Notes: generated by a model not told the origin, from the sequence alone. A stretch of DNA of 64,000 nucleotides from Agrobacterium vaccinii (GCF_021310995.1 NZ_CP054151.1:248001-312000); one strand, 5' to 3'. Positions 1-8,861 are shown, counted from the stretch's first letter. A program made the numbers and translations.

Positions 1-755
1 AGATAGGTGCCTTCCATGCCACGCACGAGACCTTCGCTGGCCCGATATGTCAGCGCGAAACCGAGGAGCAGCCAAGCGTTCGGGCGACGAAAAAAGCCAA
101 GCAGGCTAGCAGGCTTTTCGCTTTTTGTCGCAGTCGATGCTTCCGGCTGCATGGCCACGGCGGCGGCAAGCGGAAGCAAAGACAAGGCCGCGACAAGCAG
201 GGTCATGGTCTGCCATCCGGAAAGATGGAACACGACCAGAGCCGCCGTTCCACCGATGATAACGCCCAGCGCTACTGCGCCTGCCTGCACGGCATTGCCC
301 ATGGACCGCGTTCTGTCCGTCAATTGCCGCACAGCATAGCCATCTGTCGCAATGTCCTGAATGGAGGAAATTACGGTGATGGAAATGCAGATGGCAAAGA
401 GAACCGAGACGTTACTTGGATCCACCAGAGCCATTGATGCAATACCGGCGCTAACGAGAAGCTGAGTGGGCACAACCCATCCTCGACGATGCCCGATCTT
501 TGGCCAGGGTGACCAACGGTCCACCAATGGTGCTACGAGAAACTTCAGGATCAAGGGCAGCATCAGCAGAGAAAACAACCCGATAGCGGTGCGCGAGGCA
601 CCGCTTTCCCGCATGATCGGCGGCAGCGCAACCAACAACAGATAGGTCGGGATGCCCTGAGCGAGATAAAGGCCACCCAACACGCCCATCAACCGGCCCT
701 CGAATGGCTTCGCCAAAACAGCACTGTCAGAAATCGTCTCGTTGATGTTGGCCAT
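1..755 (-). CDS. MFS transporter, AmpG / RhtX-FptX-like, partial (3' end off the left edge)
   Basis: An inner-membrane major facilitator of which about 251 N-terminal residues are visible; the frame is open to base 1, so the C-terminal half lies outside the window. The start ATG at 755 opens on MANINETISD, followed by a first membrane segment with GLYLAQGIP and a second region LPPIMRESGASRTAIGLFSLL, which are typical of the AmpG-related subgroup that includes the siderophore importers RhtX and FptX. An IQDIATDGYAV segment is also characteristic of this subgroup. It is divergent from the hydroxyacyl-CoA-dehydrogenase-like gene. Siderophore uptake is a possibility, since a siderophore locus lies at 48-56 kb, but a link to the adjacent catabolic cluster is equally possible. 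The family call is firm; the substrate is not known. Confidence 0.75.
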   Translation of the reverse strand, partial: MANINETISDSAVLAKPFEGRLMGVLGGLYLAQGIPTYLLLVALPPIMRESGASRTAIGLFSLLMLPLILKFLVAPLVDRWSPWPKIGHRRGWVVPTQLLVSAGIASMALVDPSNVSVLFAICISITVISSIQDIATDGYAVRQLTDRTRSMGNAVQAGAVALGVIIGGTAALVVFHLSGWQTMTLLVAALSLLPLAAAVAMQPEASTATKSEKPASLLGFFRRPNAWLLLGFALTYRASEGLVRGMEGTY

Positions 756-1070
756 GCAAGAACCGAATTGTTTGGCCGGGGATCGCAACAGACCTTGAAG
801 GTTTTGCGTCAAACGCCATCGCGCACCGGTGAATTAAACAGGAGTAATATTATCATGTTTAATTCCATACAATCCGTAAAGCTTGGATGTGAGCGAACCC
901 GGTTAAGACAATAACGAACCGTGATTGCCGGTAAGGATTTTTCTGCGGCAATCGACTTGGATGTAGAGATAAATGGTATAAATGACATAACCTTATAATC
1001 TTTTAAATTGCACCACGCGATCCGCTATGAGATTGTTCGCTCAGGAACAGAAACGTTTTGGGCGGAGCAA
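756..1070. other. Divergent intergenic region, about 315 bp
   Basis: No gene is seen here. The stretch is AT-rich compared with its surroundings, especially at 836-1007, and must hold the promoters for the MFS gene (minus) and for the dehydrogenase-GntR pair (plus). It carries the candidate GntR half-site listed at 977-990. A TTG-initiated extension of the dehydrogenase frame from 1008 runs through its right end, but its residues are not family-like. Confidence 0.6.
977..990 (-). promoter_or_regulatory. Candidate GntR operator, copy 1
   Basis: On the minus strand this reads TTATGTCATTTATA. It matches 12 of 14 bases with TTATATCATTTGTA at 17486-17499, the other promoter region of the same cluster. 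It lies upstream of the gene pair that contains the GntR regulator, so autoregulation together with control of the 15-gene operon would fit. The match was found by eye, and the site is only weakly palindromic (GGT...ACC flanks). Confidence 0.35.
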
Positions 1071-2003
1071 ATGAGTGACGTGGGGCGCGATCGCGAAACG
1101 ATAGCCGTGATCGGCGGCGGACTGATCGGGACGAGTTGGTCTGCGCTCTTCCTGGCCTATGGATATGATGTGGCGCTGTTTGAGCCCGCTGCTTCGGGTC
1201 GTGATCATGTCGCCGTCCGTATCGATGCGGCAATGGCGCAGATTGCAGAAGTGGCTCAAACCCTGCCTGCACCGGGCCAACTTCGTTTGACGGAAAACCT
1301 GGGGGACACTGTATCTGACGCAATCTGGGTTCAGGAAAATGCGCCAGAGAACGTGCCGCTGAAGCGTGAACTCTATTTTGCGATTGAAACAGAGGCTCCG
1401 GCGGGGATTACCATTGCCTCCAGCACCTCATCGCTGGTCTGGTCGGAGTTGAGTGCAGAGATGGCCGATCCTTCACGGCTCATCACTGCGCATCCCTTCA
1501 ACCCACCGCATCTGATGCCATTGGTCGAGCTTTATGGCAGTGATCGTAAACGCGTTGACGCTGCGGCTTGCTTCTACCGCACGCTCGATCGTCATCCGGT
1601 CAAAATGAAGCGGGAAGCCGTGGGCCACATTGCCAATCGTCTGTCTTCCGCGCTCTGGCGGGAGGCTGTCAATATGGTGGCGGAAGACATTGCAGAGGTC
1701 GAGGATATCGATGCCGCGCTTGTCTATGGTCCCGGCCTTCGCTGGTCTGTGGTGGGTTCGCATATGGCTTATCACCTCGGCGGTGGTGCGGGCGGCATCG
1801 CGGACTATCTCTCGCATCTCGGGCCCAGCCAGGAACGCCGTTGGCAGGACCTCGGCTCGCCACGCCTCGACGAAGCAACGCGTGAAAAACTCGTTGACGG
1901 TATCACCGCCGAAACGCGCGGGAGAGACGTGTTGGAACTGGAGGCAATGCGCGATGACGGGCTGATTGCCGTACAGCGCGCCCTGAAAGGCCGCCGCTTC
2001 TAG
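1071..2003 (+). CDS. 3-hydroxyacyl-CoA dehydrogenase-family NAD-dependent oxidoreductase
   Basis: A soluble 310-residue dehydrogenase of the 3-hydroxyacyl-CoA dehydrogenase / L-gulonate 3-dehydrogenase / carnitine dehydrogenase type. A Rossmann motif GGGLIGTSW sits near residue 15, the conserved substrate-pocket segment ITAHPFNPPHLMPLVE near 140, and a C-terminal helical domain follows. The ATG at 1071 is chosen over an upstream TTG at 1008 because the Rossmann fold then begins about 10 residues in and a GGCGGAG stretch lies just upstream, although the spacing is short. It is followed after 51 bp by the GntR regulator, probably as one transcript. In context it should oxidise a hydroxy-acid intermediate of the neighbouring pathway; whether the substrate is CoA-linked cannot be told. 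Confidence 0.8.
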   Translation: MSDVGRDRETIAVIGGGLIGTSWSALFLAYGYDVALFEPAASGRDHVAVRIDAAMAQIAEVAQTLPAPGQLRLTENLGDTVSDAIWVQENAPENVPLKRELYFAIETEAPAGITIASSTSSLVWSELSAEMADPSRLITAHPFNPPHLMPLVELYGSDRKRVDAAACFYRTLDRHPVKMKREAVGHIANRLSSALWREAVNMVAEDIAEVEDIDAALVYGPGLRWSVVGSHMAYHLGGGAGGIADYLSHLGPSQERRWQDLGSPRLDEATREKLVDGITAETRGRDVLELEAMRDDGLIAVQRALKGRRF

Positions 2004-2054
2004 CAAACATTCCCTCCTTACTTTCAAAACCTTTCTTTATGGAACCACACATAT

Positions 2055-2822
2055 ATGGCCGAACGACATTCCCCGACCCCGCTCTACCACCGAATTTACG
2101 CGGTCATGCGCGAACGTATCGTCAAGGGCTATTACCCAATTGACGTCGCCGTGCCGAGCGAAGCCGAACTTTCTGAAAGCTTTTCCGTCAGCCGCATTAC
2201 CATCCGCAAAGCTATGGAGATGTTGACGGCCGAGGGGCTGGTGACGCGGACGCGCGGACGCGGAACCTATGTTACCGACCGCACTAAGGACAACAAGCTC
2301 AACCGCGTTGTCGTTTCCAACATCAACAGCCTGTTCAGCTACCTCAATGTCGTGGGAAAAAGCACGCGACTGAAGGTTGTCAGTCTCGATCTCGGGGAAG
2401 CACCGCCGCGCATCTGCGAGCAGATGGGCGTGTCACCGACCACCGAACTGGTGCGGGCCGTGCGTGTCCGCTCTCTCGACCGCCGTCCCTACTCGCTCTC
2501 CACCGCCTATCTCCTGCCTGAGATCGGGAACACACTGGAGCGGCAGGATCTGGCAACGACCAACATGATCGATCTCGTCCAAAAAACCGGTGCCGTCGTG
2601 GAACAGGTCGAACAGACGCTGACCGCGACACTGGCGGACGACTACGCCGCAAAGCACCTCGAAATACCCATCGGCGCGCCGCTGATGCTGGTGAACCGGC
2701 TGTTCTTCAATGCAGAGATGAAGCCGTTCTACGCGGCGGAAATATTCTACCGCGCCGACCGCTATGAATATCGCGTCTCGCTCAAGCGAGAGGACGGCAA
2801 AGACTTCTCACTCGGCAATTGA
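2055..2822 (+). CDS. GntR-family transcriptional regulator, HutC/UTRA subfamily
   Basis: A 255-residue regulator with a GntR winged helix-turn-helix at about residues 9-75 (VPSEAELSESFSVSRITIRKAM, then the wing TRGRGTYV) and a UTRA effector-binding domain over roughly 95-240. HutC-type members are usually repressors released by a pathway substrate or intermediate. It is encoded downstream of the dehydrogenase and ends only 4 bp from the converging end of the MmgE/PrpD gene, so it is physically embedded in the catabolic cluster and is the obvious local regulator. The motif shared by 977-990 and 17486-17499 is its candidate operator. Family assignment is certain; the ligand is not known. Confidence 0.92.
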   Translation: MAERHSPTPLYHRIYAVMRERIVKGYYPIDVAVPSEAELSESFSVSRITIRKAMEMLTAEGLVTRTRGRGTYVTDRTKDNKLNRVVVSNINSLFSYLNVVGKSTRLKVVSLDLGEAPPRICEQMGVSPTTELVRAVRVRSLDRRPYSLSTAYLLPEIGNTLERQDLATTNMIDLVQKTGAVVEQVEQTLTATLADDYAAKHLEIPIGAPLMLVNRLFFNAEMKPFYAAEIFYRADRYEYRVSLKREDGKDFSLGN

Positions 2823-2826
2823 CGTT

Positions 2827-4227
2827 TCACGTCGCAAGAGGGCGCCTGAGCAATTGGCCCAACTCAACCACGAAATCGGCTAGGGCACTGCCTTCAATAC
2901 GGTCTATCAAAGTAACCAAGAGATTGCTGTGCCCCTCTCCCCACGCAGAATCGATCAAGCGTTTTGCTTTCAGATCAACATCGGCACGTGTTAGTGCGCG
3001 TTCGCCATCGCCCTTTGGCACCATCACCTCTACACTTTCGACATTCCCGTCCGAAAGGAACAGGGTCACACGCGTCGGTCGGTTGGCCGGATAAAGTGCA
3101 TCAAATCGCTCGTCCGCGCAGAGGGTAATTTTTTCGACCATTTGCAGCACATCGGCATGCTCCAGTCGCTGCTTGCCGAAACCATCGTGACGCAACGGGC
3201 CGAAGCATAGAGCCAGCGCGGCGGCATGGCGAAAACTGAAGCGTGCAGCCAGATCGCTTTTTGGCGATGGAGAGTCGTATTGCAACGCGGTCGAATAGAC
3301 ATCGATTCGAACCTCCACCAAGCGTGCGGGATCAAAGGCATCCACACGCTCACGAAGAAGCTCGATGCAATCCAGCATCGGGCCGAGATGCGCGCAGACA
3401 GGATGCCATTTCAGATAGGCACTGGTTATTTCAGAGTGCGACCAGCGACCATCTTCGCCAATGCCTTCGACCATGACAGAGGGAGAAAAGGCTTCGCCTG
3501 CACGCGGACCGAAGAACCGTTCGAGCGTGGCAACAGAGGGCAATAGGCCTGCCTTGGCGCTGCGAGCAGCGACGATACCATTTTGGACTCCGAGCCCAAC
3601 GAACAAATGGTGAGCGCCTGCGCCTTCCATGCAAGTGTCGCGGAAAGGAAAGAGCGCGACGGCTGCGGCATTGCCTATGGCAGCCTCGATCAACGAGGCG
3701 CGAGCCTGCTCATCCATATCCTGTCCGAAAAGATAGGCCGCTGCCACTGCCGCGCCGATACAGCCGAATGTTCCGGTATCGTGAAGCAGCGGCTGCATTC
3801 CGCCCAAGGCCGAACCAACCCGCGCGCAAACCTCATATCCCGCCATGACGGCGTTGAGAAATGCAACTGCCGACGCCTGCGTCTCCTCGGCAACGGCCAG
3901 TGCGGCGGGAAGCACGTGGCTCATGGGATGGCCGCGTGCGCGACGATGGCCATCCTGCAATTGCAACACCGTCATAGCCATGCCGTTGATGAGACCGGCG
4001 GTTCCTGCCGTGCAAGGCTCAGCGAATCCCAGACACGAGGAGCCGCCACCGGTTTCGGCAAGAGCATGCCGGGCGTCCCGGATCGATGGATGCGCCGCTC
4101 CCGCCGCCATCACCGCAATCGTGTCGAGAATGAAATTGCGGTAGGCCTCGCGTACAGCCGGAACAGCCTCGGCGAAATGACTTGAGGCGGCGGCTACCGC
4201 AAGGTGTCTGGCGGCGCTTTGCATCAT
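2827..4227 (-). CDS. MmgE/PrpD-family protein
   Basis: A 466-residue member of the MmgE/PrpD fold, which includes 2-methylcitrate dehydratase, cis-aconitate decarboxylase and iminodisuccinate epimerase: enzymes that remove or invert a proton next to a carboxylate. The all-helical N-terminal domain has AGAAHPS and a QLQDGHRRARGHPMSHVLPAAL segment corresponding to the family's conserved D-H / HPG region. It is the last gene of the 15-gene minus-strand operon, and its start overlaps the stop of the preceding racemase-like gene (TGATG), so translation is coupled. In this setting a dehydratase or epimerase acting on a substituted dicarboxylate is likely, but the exact reaction cannot be read from sequence. 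Confidence 0.88.
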   Translation of the reverse strand: MMQSAARHLAVAAASSHFAEAVPAVREAYRNFILDTIAVMAAGAAHPSIRDARHALAETGGGSSCLGFAEPCTAGTAGLINGMAMTVLQLQDGHRRARGHPMSHVLPAALAVAEETQASAVAFLNAVMAGYEVCARVGSALGGMQPLLHDTGTFGCIGAAVAAAYLFGQDMDEQARASLIEAAIGNAAAVALFPFRDTCMEGAGAHHLFVGLGVQNGIVAARSAKAGLLPSVATLERFFGPRAGEAFSPSVMVEGIGEDGRWSHSEITSAYLKWHPVCAHLGPMLDCIELLRERVDAFDPARLVEVRIDVYSTALQYDSPSPKSDLAARFSFRHAAALALCFGPLRHDGFGKQRLEHADVLQMVEKITLCADERFDALYPANRPTRVTLFLSDGNVESVEVMVPKGDGERALTRADVDLKAKRLIDSAWGEGHSNLLVTLIDRIEGSALADFVVELGQLLRRPLAT

Positions 4228-5003
4228 CAGCCTTTCACCTTGCCCTCGGCTTCCGCTCCCGCCTTCATCATGGCGTGCAGCATATCCAGCCGTGGCTCGA
4301 CCGGAGGCGGATAGACGTCCCTGCCGTGGGTAAGGCCGAGCGCCAGAAACGTCTCGACCAGCTTGTACGTCAGTGGACCGGGATTGACGACGGGCACGGG
4401 CAGGTTCGCGGCGAGATATTCCCCGGCCTGATGCATGGTCGTCGACCCCAGGCAGATGACCTCCGCGCCGTCCTCCTCGATGCAGCGCATGGCAACATCG
4501 CGCATGCGTGGGAAGACGCTATCCTCCTTGCCGCCCAGCAGTTTGGAGAAATCCGGCGGCTGATCGAAGCTGCGCACCGAGGCGCATTGGCGGTCGAAAC
4601 CATATTCGCGGATGGCCTTGCGGTATCGCGGCAGCGCTGGTTTCCATTGTGCCAGCACCGAGAATTTTCCGCCGAGCGTCAGTGCGTAGAGCATCGAGGC
4701 CTTGCCCGCACCGATGACGGGAATGGAGAGGACGGAGCGGAGCATGACCATGCCGCTATCCGACATCGTGTCGATACAGACGGCGTCAAAGCCTTCGTCT
4801 TGCGCCCTACATCCGGCCTCGAAGATCGCAACATCCATCAGGCCCCAGTCATGCGGAGACATGAAGGATGTCGGGCCGCAGGTGACGGGGCGATAGGTCA
4901 GTTCCCAATCCGCAGGCAGCGGCACATATTGCGATTGGGCTTCACGGTTGCGCACGCCCTCAGCATCCAGCGCGAAGGGAACGATGACGAGAATGCGGGT
5001 CAT
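4227..5003 (-). CDS. Asp/Glu/hydantoin racemase-fold protein, copy 1
   Basis: A 258-residue protein of the aspartate/glutamate/hydantoin racemase superfamily, which also contains maleate isomerase and arylmalonate decarboxylase. It aligns without gaps to its upstream neighbour across residues 70-190 (GFDAVCIDTMSDSGM and LGSTTMH shared). In classical racemases the two catalytic cysteines lie in ACFxDPGL- and LGCT-like motifs. Here the equivalent places appear to be Thr79 (IDTMSDSGM) and Ser187 (LGSTTM), while Cys76 is kept in both paralogues. The usual two-cysteine chemistry may therefore be absent. The start overlaps the upstream gene by ATGA and the stop overlaps MmgE/PrpD by TGATG. The exact function is unknown; isomerase, decarboxylase or hydrolase are all possible. 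Confidence 0.8.
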   Translation of the reverse strand: MTRILVIVPFALDAEGVRNREAQSQYVPLPADWELTYRPVTCGPTSFMSPHDWGLMDVAIFEAGCRAQDEGFDAVCIDTMSDSGMVMLRSVLSIPVIGAGKASMLYALTLGGKFSVLAQWKPALPRYRKAIREYGFDRQCASVRSFDQPPDFSKLLGGKEDSVFPRMRDVAMRCIEEDGAEVICLGSTTMHQAGEYLAANLPVPVVNPGPLTYKLVETFLALGLTHGRDVYPPPVEPRLDMLHAMMKAGAEAEGKVKG

Positions 5004-5773
5004 TGGCTACCCTCCAGATAGGCCGCACCGGCAGCACCGATAGCGCGGATCATGTCATGCTTGGGCGACAGCGGTGTCGGCCATGTCGCCTTGCTGTGGG
5101 TGAGGTTCAGGTCGAGCGCAATCGATGCCAGCTTGTAGGTAAGAGGACCGGGATTGATGACGGGAACGCCGATGCGGGCGGAGAGCCAGGAATGTGCCTC
5201 GTGCATGGTCGTGGAGCCTAGGATCAGCACCTGCGCGCCATCCTCCTCAACGCATTTTTTGGCGGCTTCCAGCAGAAGCGGAAAGACCTCGTCTTCCTTA
5301 CCGGCAAGCAGGCTCTTATTGTCAGGCGTCACGCCAATCGAGCGCATCGAGGCACATTTATGCTCCATGCCAAGCTCGCCGAGCGTTTTGGTGTAGAGCA
5401 TTTTCCAGCGATCCCACATCATCAGGATCGAGAACTTGTCGCCCAGCATCTGCGCCATCAGCATGGAATGGCGACCCGGCGCGATGACAGGGATGGTCAG
5501 AACGGAACGCAGCATCGACATGCCGCTATCGGACATGGTGTCGATGCAGACGGCGTCGAAGCCCTCCTTCTCGGCATCGAGCCCGGCGTCGAGGATCGAG
5601 AAATCGGCCAGCGCCATATCGTGCTGGCTCGAATAATTCTTCGGCCCAACCCTCACCGAGCGATAGTGAAACTCGATGCCGGGGCCGAGATCGACCGCCT
5701 TCATCTGCGCTTGCCTGCGGGCGAGATCGTCCTGCCCCATGGGAAACGGTACGATGACCATGACCTTTTTCAT
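5000..5773 (-). CDS. Asp/Glu/hydantoin racemase-fold protein, copy 2
   Basis: A 257-residue paralogue of the next gene downstream, from an evident tandem duplication. It starts MKKVMVIVPF and carries GFDAVCIDTMSDSGM at about 71-85 and LGSTTMH at about 185-191, with the same apparent replacement of both catalytic cysteines (Thr79, Ser187). The ATG at 5773 is preferred to the one at 5776 because AGGAGG then lies 5 bases upstream rather than 2; a longer frame to 5842 runs back over the end of the flavoprotein gene and lacks family-like residues. It is separated from the flavoprotein by 19 bp. Retention of two copies suggests a heteromer or two successive or stereospecific steps. Confidence 0.8.
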   Translation of the reverse strand: MKKVMVIVPFPMGQDDLARRQAQMKAVDLGPGIEFHYRSVRVGPKNYSSQHDMALADFSILDAGLDAEKEGFDAVCIDTMSDSGMSMLRSVLTIPVIAPGRHSMLMAQMLGDKFSILMMWDRWKMLYTKTLGELGMEHKCASMRSIGVTPDNKSLLAGKEDEVFPLLLEAAKKCVEEDGAQVLILGSTTMHEAHSWLSARIGVPVINPGPLTYKLASIALDLNLTHSKATWPTPLSPKHDMIRAIGAAGAAYLEGSQ

Positions 5774-5792
5774 CATGTCCTCCTCTTGTTTT

Positions 5793-7193
5793 TCAGCTTT
5801 CGGAAGCAATCCGGGCGGCGGTAATGCCAGCCAAGCGGCCAAAGGCGGTCGCCGTCAAAAGACCATTGCCGGAGAGATATCCGTAATTGGAATCGCCAGA
5901 CACGCCGCGTGCTGCACCACCACCCGCCATAAGGTTCGGCAAAACAGTGCCATCTTCGCGCAGCACCCGCGCCTCTGCATTTATGACCAGCCCGCCTTGC
6001 GTGTGGAACAATGCGCCGTTGACCTTGACCGCATAATAAGGCGCGCTCAGCACCTGATCTGGCGGAAAGCTTCGCCCGAAACGATCGTGCTCGCCGGTCC
6101 GTGCGCAGGTTTCGATGGCCTCGAGCTCCTCGCGGATGGCGGCAAGCGAAAGGCCCGTGACGGAGGCAAGTTCTTCCAGACTGTTTGCCGTCTTGATGGC
6201 ACCCAGCTTGCGGATTTCACGGTAGTCGTAAAAGCCCATCCCAGCCTCATCGCCCTTGGAATCATAGATGTCCCAAGCGATGTGGTCAGGTTGCGAAGCG
6301 ACTTCAGCGGCGTGTTCGGAATAGCCGCGCATCTCGTTGGAGAAACGCTGGCCTTGCATGTTGAGAAGAATGCCGCCCTTGGTGATGACAGCCCATGTCA
6401 ATGGCAAGGCGTGCGGATAAGCGACGGACCCATGGCCCTGATAGGCGGCCATGTCAGCGACGGCAGCGCCGATCTCCAGCCCCCATTTCACCGCATCGCC
6501 CGTGTTGGAGAGGTGGCCGCAGCACTCGGCATCGGCAATCTCAGGGATGTATTGCTGCACGAGCGCGACATCTCCTGCAAAGCCGCAGGAGGCAAGAACG
6601 AGTGCCTTGCAGCCCAACATTTCCAGCGCGCCATCGGGACGACGGAAACGGACGCCTGTTACACGACCCGTCGCATCCACGTAGAGGTCTTCGACCGACG
6701 CATGTGTCACGACATCGATATCGGCGTTGGACACAGCAGCGAGAAGCGACTGCTCCAGATCGGCACCGGTCCGGCTTTTCGGGCCATGCATGCGAAGGCG
6801 CGAGTGGCCGGGATAGGTGAACCCCGTGACCAGTTCGAACTCCACCTTATGCGTAGCCATCAACCAGTCGATCATCGGACCTGCGGTTTTTGCAGCGACC
6901 AGCGCCATATCGTGCGGCGTGTGGTCATGGGTCTTGGCGACCAGATCTTGCGCGAAAAGTTCCGGACTGTCCTCAATGCCCGCTTCCTTCTGCAACTTTG
7001 TGCAGGGCGCAGGAATTAGACCAGCGGACAGGGAGGTGGACCCAGTGGGATTCTCGTCCCGCTCCAGCACCATGACCTCTTGCCCCGCATCATGGGCCGC
7101 AAGGGCTGCGACCAGACCGCAGGCCCCTGCCCCGACGACGACCACCGGCATTTCAAAATCGAACGTCACGCCTTCCGCAGATAGCACTGCCAT
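5793..7193 (-). CDS. FAD-dependent oxidoreductase, fumarate reductase/succinate dehydrogenase flavoprotein-like
   Basis: A 466-residue flavoprotein. The N-terminal dinucleotide-binding motif VVVVGAGACGLVAALAA sits at about 17-33 with the acidic strand end MVLERDE, and the C-terminal FAD site contains GGGAARGVSGDSNYGYLSGNGLL. The middle section (HLSNTGDAVKWG, GQRFSNE) resembles soluble fumarate reductases, tricarballylate dehydrogenase and 3-ketosteroid dehydrogenases, which introduce or remove a C=C bond next to a carbonyl or carboxylate. No signal peptide or heme motif is seen, so it is probably cytoplasmic. Placed between the lyase and the racemase-like pair, it would suit desaturation of a substituted succinate or related acid; this role is inferred. 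Confidence 0.85.
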   Translation of the reverse strand: MAVLSAEGVTFDFEMPVVVVGAGACGLVAALAAHDAGQEVMVLERDENPTGSTSLSAGLIPAPCTKLQKEAGIEDSPELFAQDLVAKTHDHTPHDMALVAAKTAGPMIDWLMATHKVEFELVTGFTYPGHSRLRMHGPKSRTGADLEQSLLAAVSNADIDVVTHASVEDLYVDATGRVTGVRFRRPDGALEMLGCKALVLASCGFAGDVALVQQYIPEIADAECCGHLSNTGDAVKWGLEIGAAVADMAAYQGHGSVAYPHALPLTWAVITKGGILLNMQGQRFSNEMRGYSEHAAEVASQPDHIAWDIYDSKGDEAGMGFYDYREIRKLGAIKTANSLEELASVTGLSLAAIREELEAIETCARTGEHDRFGRSFPPDQVLSAPYYAVKVNGALFHTQGGLVINAEARVLREDGTVLPNLMAGGGAARGVSGDSNYGYLSGNGLLTATAFGRLAGITAARIASES

Positions 7194-7209
7194 GGCCGAA
7201 ATCTCCTGC

Positions 7210-8103
7210 TCAATAGGTTGTGCGGTTTGCGTCCGGCGTGCCGTAGCGGGCTTCCAGTTCCTGAATTTCAGGCATCCGCGCCATATCGAAGAATTCCTTG
7301 AAGTTCATGACGTTGGGCGCGACCGAAGCGATGGTCTCTTCCGTCTTCAGAACCTGAAGCGTCTTGCGCGCCGCTTCGCAGGCCGAAAGCAGCAGCCAGT
7401 TGGGGTAGATAATGAGCTTGAAGCCCAGTGCCTCGATTTCCGAGCGCGTCAGGAACGGTGTCTTGCCCGAGGTCGCCATGTTGTAAAGCAGCGGAATGCC
7501 GGGGAAGCGCGGTGCGATATGCGACAAGTCATCCGGGCCGGGGCTTTCGATGAAGATGACGTCGGCACCGGCCTCGCGGTACATTTCGGCGCGGTCGAAT
7601 GCGGCGTTGCGACCGTGTAGCGCCAGTGCATCCGTACGGGCGATGACAACGAAATTCTCATCGATACGCGCATCCACGGCAGCCTTGACCTTCGCGACCA
7701 TGTCTTCGGCGGAAACGATCTGCTTGCCTGCGAGGTGACCGCAGCGTTTCGGCAGTACCTGATCTTCCAGATGCACGGCAGCTACACCACCGCGCTCATA
7801 GAGTTGAATGGCGCGCCGCACATTGAGCGGACCGCCAAACCCATTATCGGCATCGGCAATCAGCGGAATATCGGAGGCATCGGCAATGCGGGTGGCGTTA
7901 TCGACCATCTCCGTCATCGTCAGCAAACCAACATCGGGATAGCCTAGGCGCGTGGCAGAGGTGCCAGCACCCGTCATATACATAGCGTCAAAACCGGCTT
8001 CGGTTACAAGGCGGGCATACATGGCATCGACCACACCGGGAGCCATGAGGGCTCGTTCGCCTGCAAGCAACTGCCGCAGACGTTGGGTACGTGTTAGGGA
8101 CAT
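7210..8103 (-). CDS. Isocitrate lyase / PEP mutase-family C-C lyase
   Basis: A 297-residue TIM-barrel enzyme of the isocitrate lyase/PEP mutase superfamily. Metal-binding DADNGFGG lies at about 84-91, HLEDQ at 111-115, and the catalytic loop KRCGH at 119-123 with Cys121. This cysteine loop marks true lyases (2-methylisocitrate lyase, 2,3-dimethylmalate lyase, isocitrate lyase) rather than phosphonate mutases, which have a different loop. The start at 8103 has GGAG 6 bases upstream; the frame extends further without family residues. With the LeuCD-like hydratase in the same operon, the likely reaction is cleavage of a substituted malate or methylisocitrate-like acid to pyruvate or glyoxylate plus a carboxylic acid. 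Confidence 0.88.
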   Translation of the reverse strand: MSLTRTQRLRQLLAGERALMAPGVVDAMYARLVTEAGFDAMYMTGAGTSATRLGYPDVGLLTMTEMVDNATRIADASDIPLIADADNGFGGPLNVRRAIQLYERGGVAAVHLEDQVLPKRCGHLAGKQIVSAEDMVAKVKAAVDARIDENFVVIARTDALALHGRNAAFDRAEMYREAGADVIFIESPGPDDLSHIAPRFPGIPLLYNMATSGKTPFLTRSEIEALGFKLIIYPNWLLLSACEAARKTLQVLKTEETIASVAPNVMNFKEFFDMARMPEIQELEARYGTPDANRTTY

Positions 8104-8159
8104 TGTATTCTCCATTTCTCCGTAAATTGGCCCCGGCTCACTCCATCCGGGGCCGCGTC

Positions 8160-8861
8160 TCACATTCCGAGATAGGCCTGGCGCAACTGCGGATCGGCCA
8201 GCAGGGTCGCGGCCTCTCCCTGCATGACGAAACGGCCCTGCTCGATGACATAGGCACGCTTGGCAACACTCAGCGACTGCATGACATTCTGCTCCACCAG
8301 CAGCACGGCAACGCCGTCAGCATTGATCTTGGTGATCAGCCCGAACATTTCTTCGACCATGATGGGGGAAAGACCGAGCGACGGCTCATCCAGAATGAGA
8401 AGTTCCGGCTCCGACATCATGCCGCGACCGATGGCCAGCATCTGCTGTTCACCGCCAGAGAGTGTGCCCGCCAGCTGGTTCATTCTTTCGCGAAGCCTCG
8501 GGAAGATTTCGCAGATGCGCTCGAAATTCTGTTTGGTGTTTTTGCTGGCCCGGCGAAACGCGCCGAGTTTGAGATTTTCTCCAACAGACAAGTTGGGGAA
8601 AACCTTTCGTCCTTCCGGCACATGGGCGATGCCAAGCGCCACGATATCCCGCGCGTTTTTGCCTGTTATCGTCACGCCCTTGAAGGAAATCGATCCTGCA
8701 CTAGGCTTGATGAAGCCGGATATCACATTGTTGAGCGTCGTCTTACCGACACCATTCGAGCCCAGCAGCGCGACGATTTCGCCATTTTCGACGCTCATAT
8801 CGATGCCTTGCAGCACGCTCATCGAGCCGTAGCCTGCGCGGATGCCCTTGATATCAAGCAT
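8160..8861 (-). CDS. Branched-chain-type ABC transporter ATP-binding protein, LivF-like
   Basis: A 233-residue ATPase of the hydrophobic amino-acid uptake class. It has Walker A GSNGVGKTT near residue 38, the signature LSGGEQQ and Walker B LLILDEPSLGLSP, and lacks the extra C-terminal segment of LivG, as LivF proteins do. The start at 8861 (MLDIKGIRAGYG) is preceded by GGAGGAAAACC and overlaps the LivG end by 8 bp. It works with LivG, LivM, LivH and the binding protein. The substrate is presumably the compound degraded by the surrounding enzymes rather than leucine. Confidence 0.93.
   Translation of the reverse strand: MLDIKGIRAGYGSMSVLQGIDMSVENGEIVALLGSNGVGKTTLNNVISGFIKPSAGSISFKGVTITGKNARDIVALGIAHVPEGRKVFPNLSVGENLKLGAFRRASKNTKQNFERICEIFPRLRERMNQLAGTLSGGEQQMLAIGRGMMSEPELLILDEPSLGLSPIMVEEMFGLITKINADGVAVLLVEQNVMQSLSVAKRAYVIEQGRFVMQGEAATLLADPQLRQAYLGM

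Noticed and set aside
1008-1070. TTG at 1008 as the start of the dehydrogenase gene
   Set aside because: The extra 21 residues are not family-like, and the Rossmann fold normally starts within about ten residues, as with the ATG at 1071.
4182-5021. 279-residue plus-strand open frame over the racemase-like gene
   Set aside because: Antisense shadow without recognisable motifs or supporting signals.
5676-7019. 447-residue plus-strand open frame over the flavoprotein gene
   Set aside because: Antisense shadow of a clear FAD-enzyme gene; no recognisable motifs, and codon content is typical of a reverse-strand frame in GC-rich DNA.
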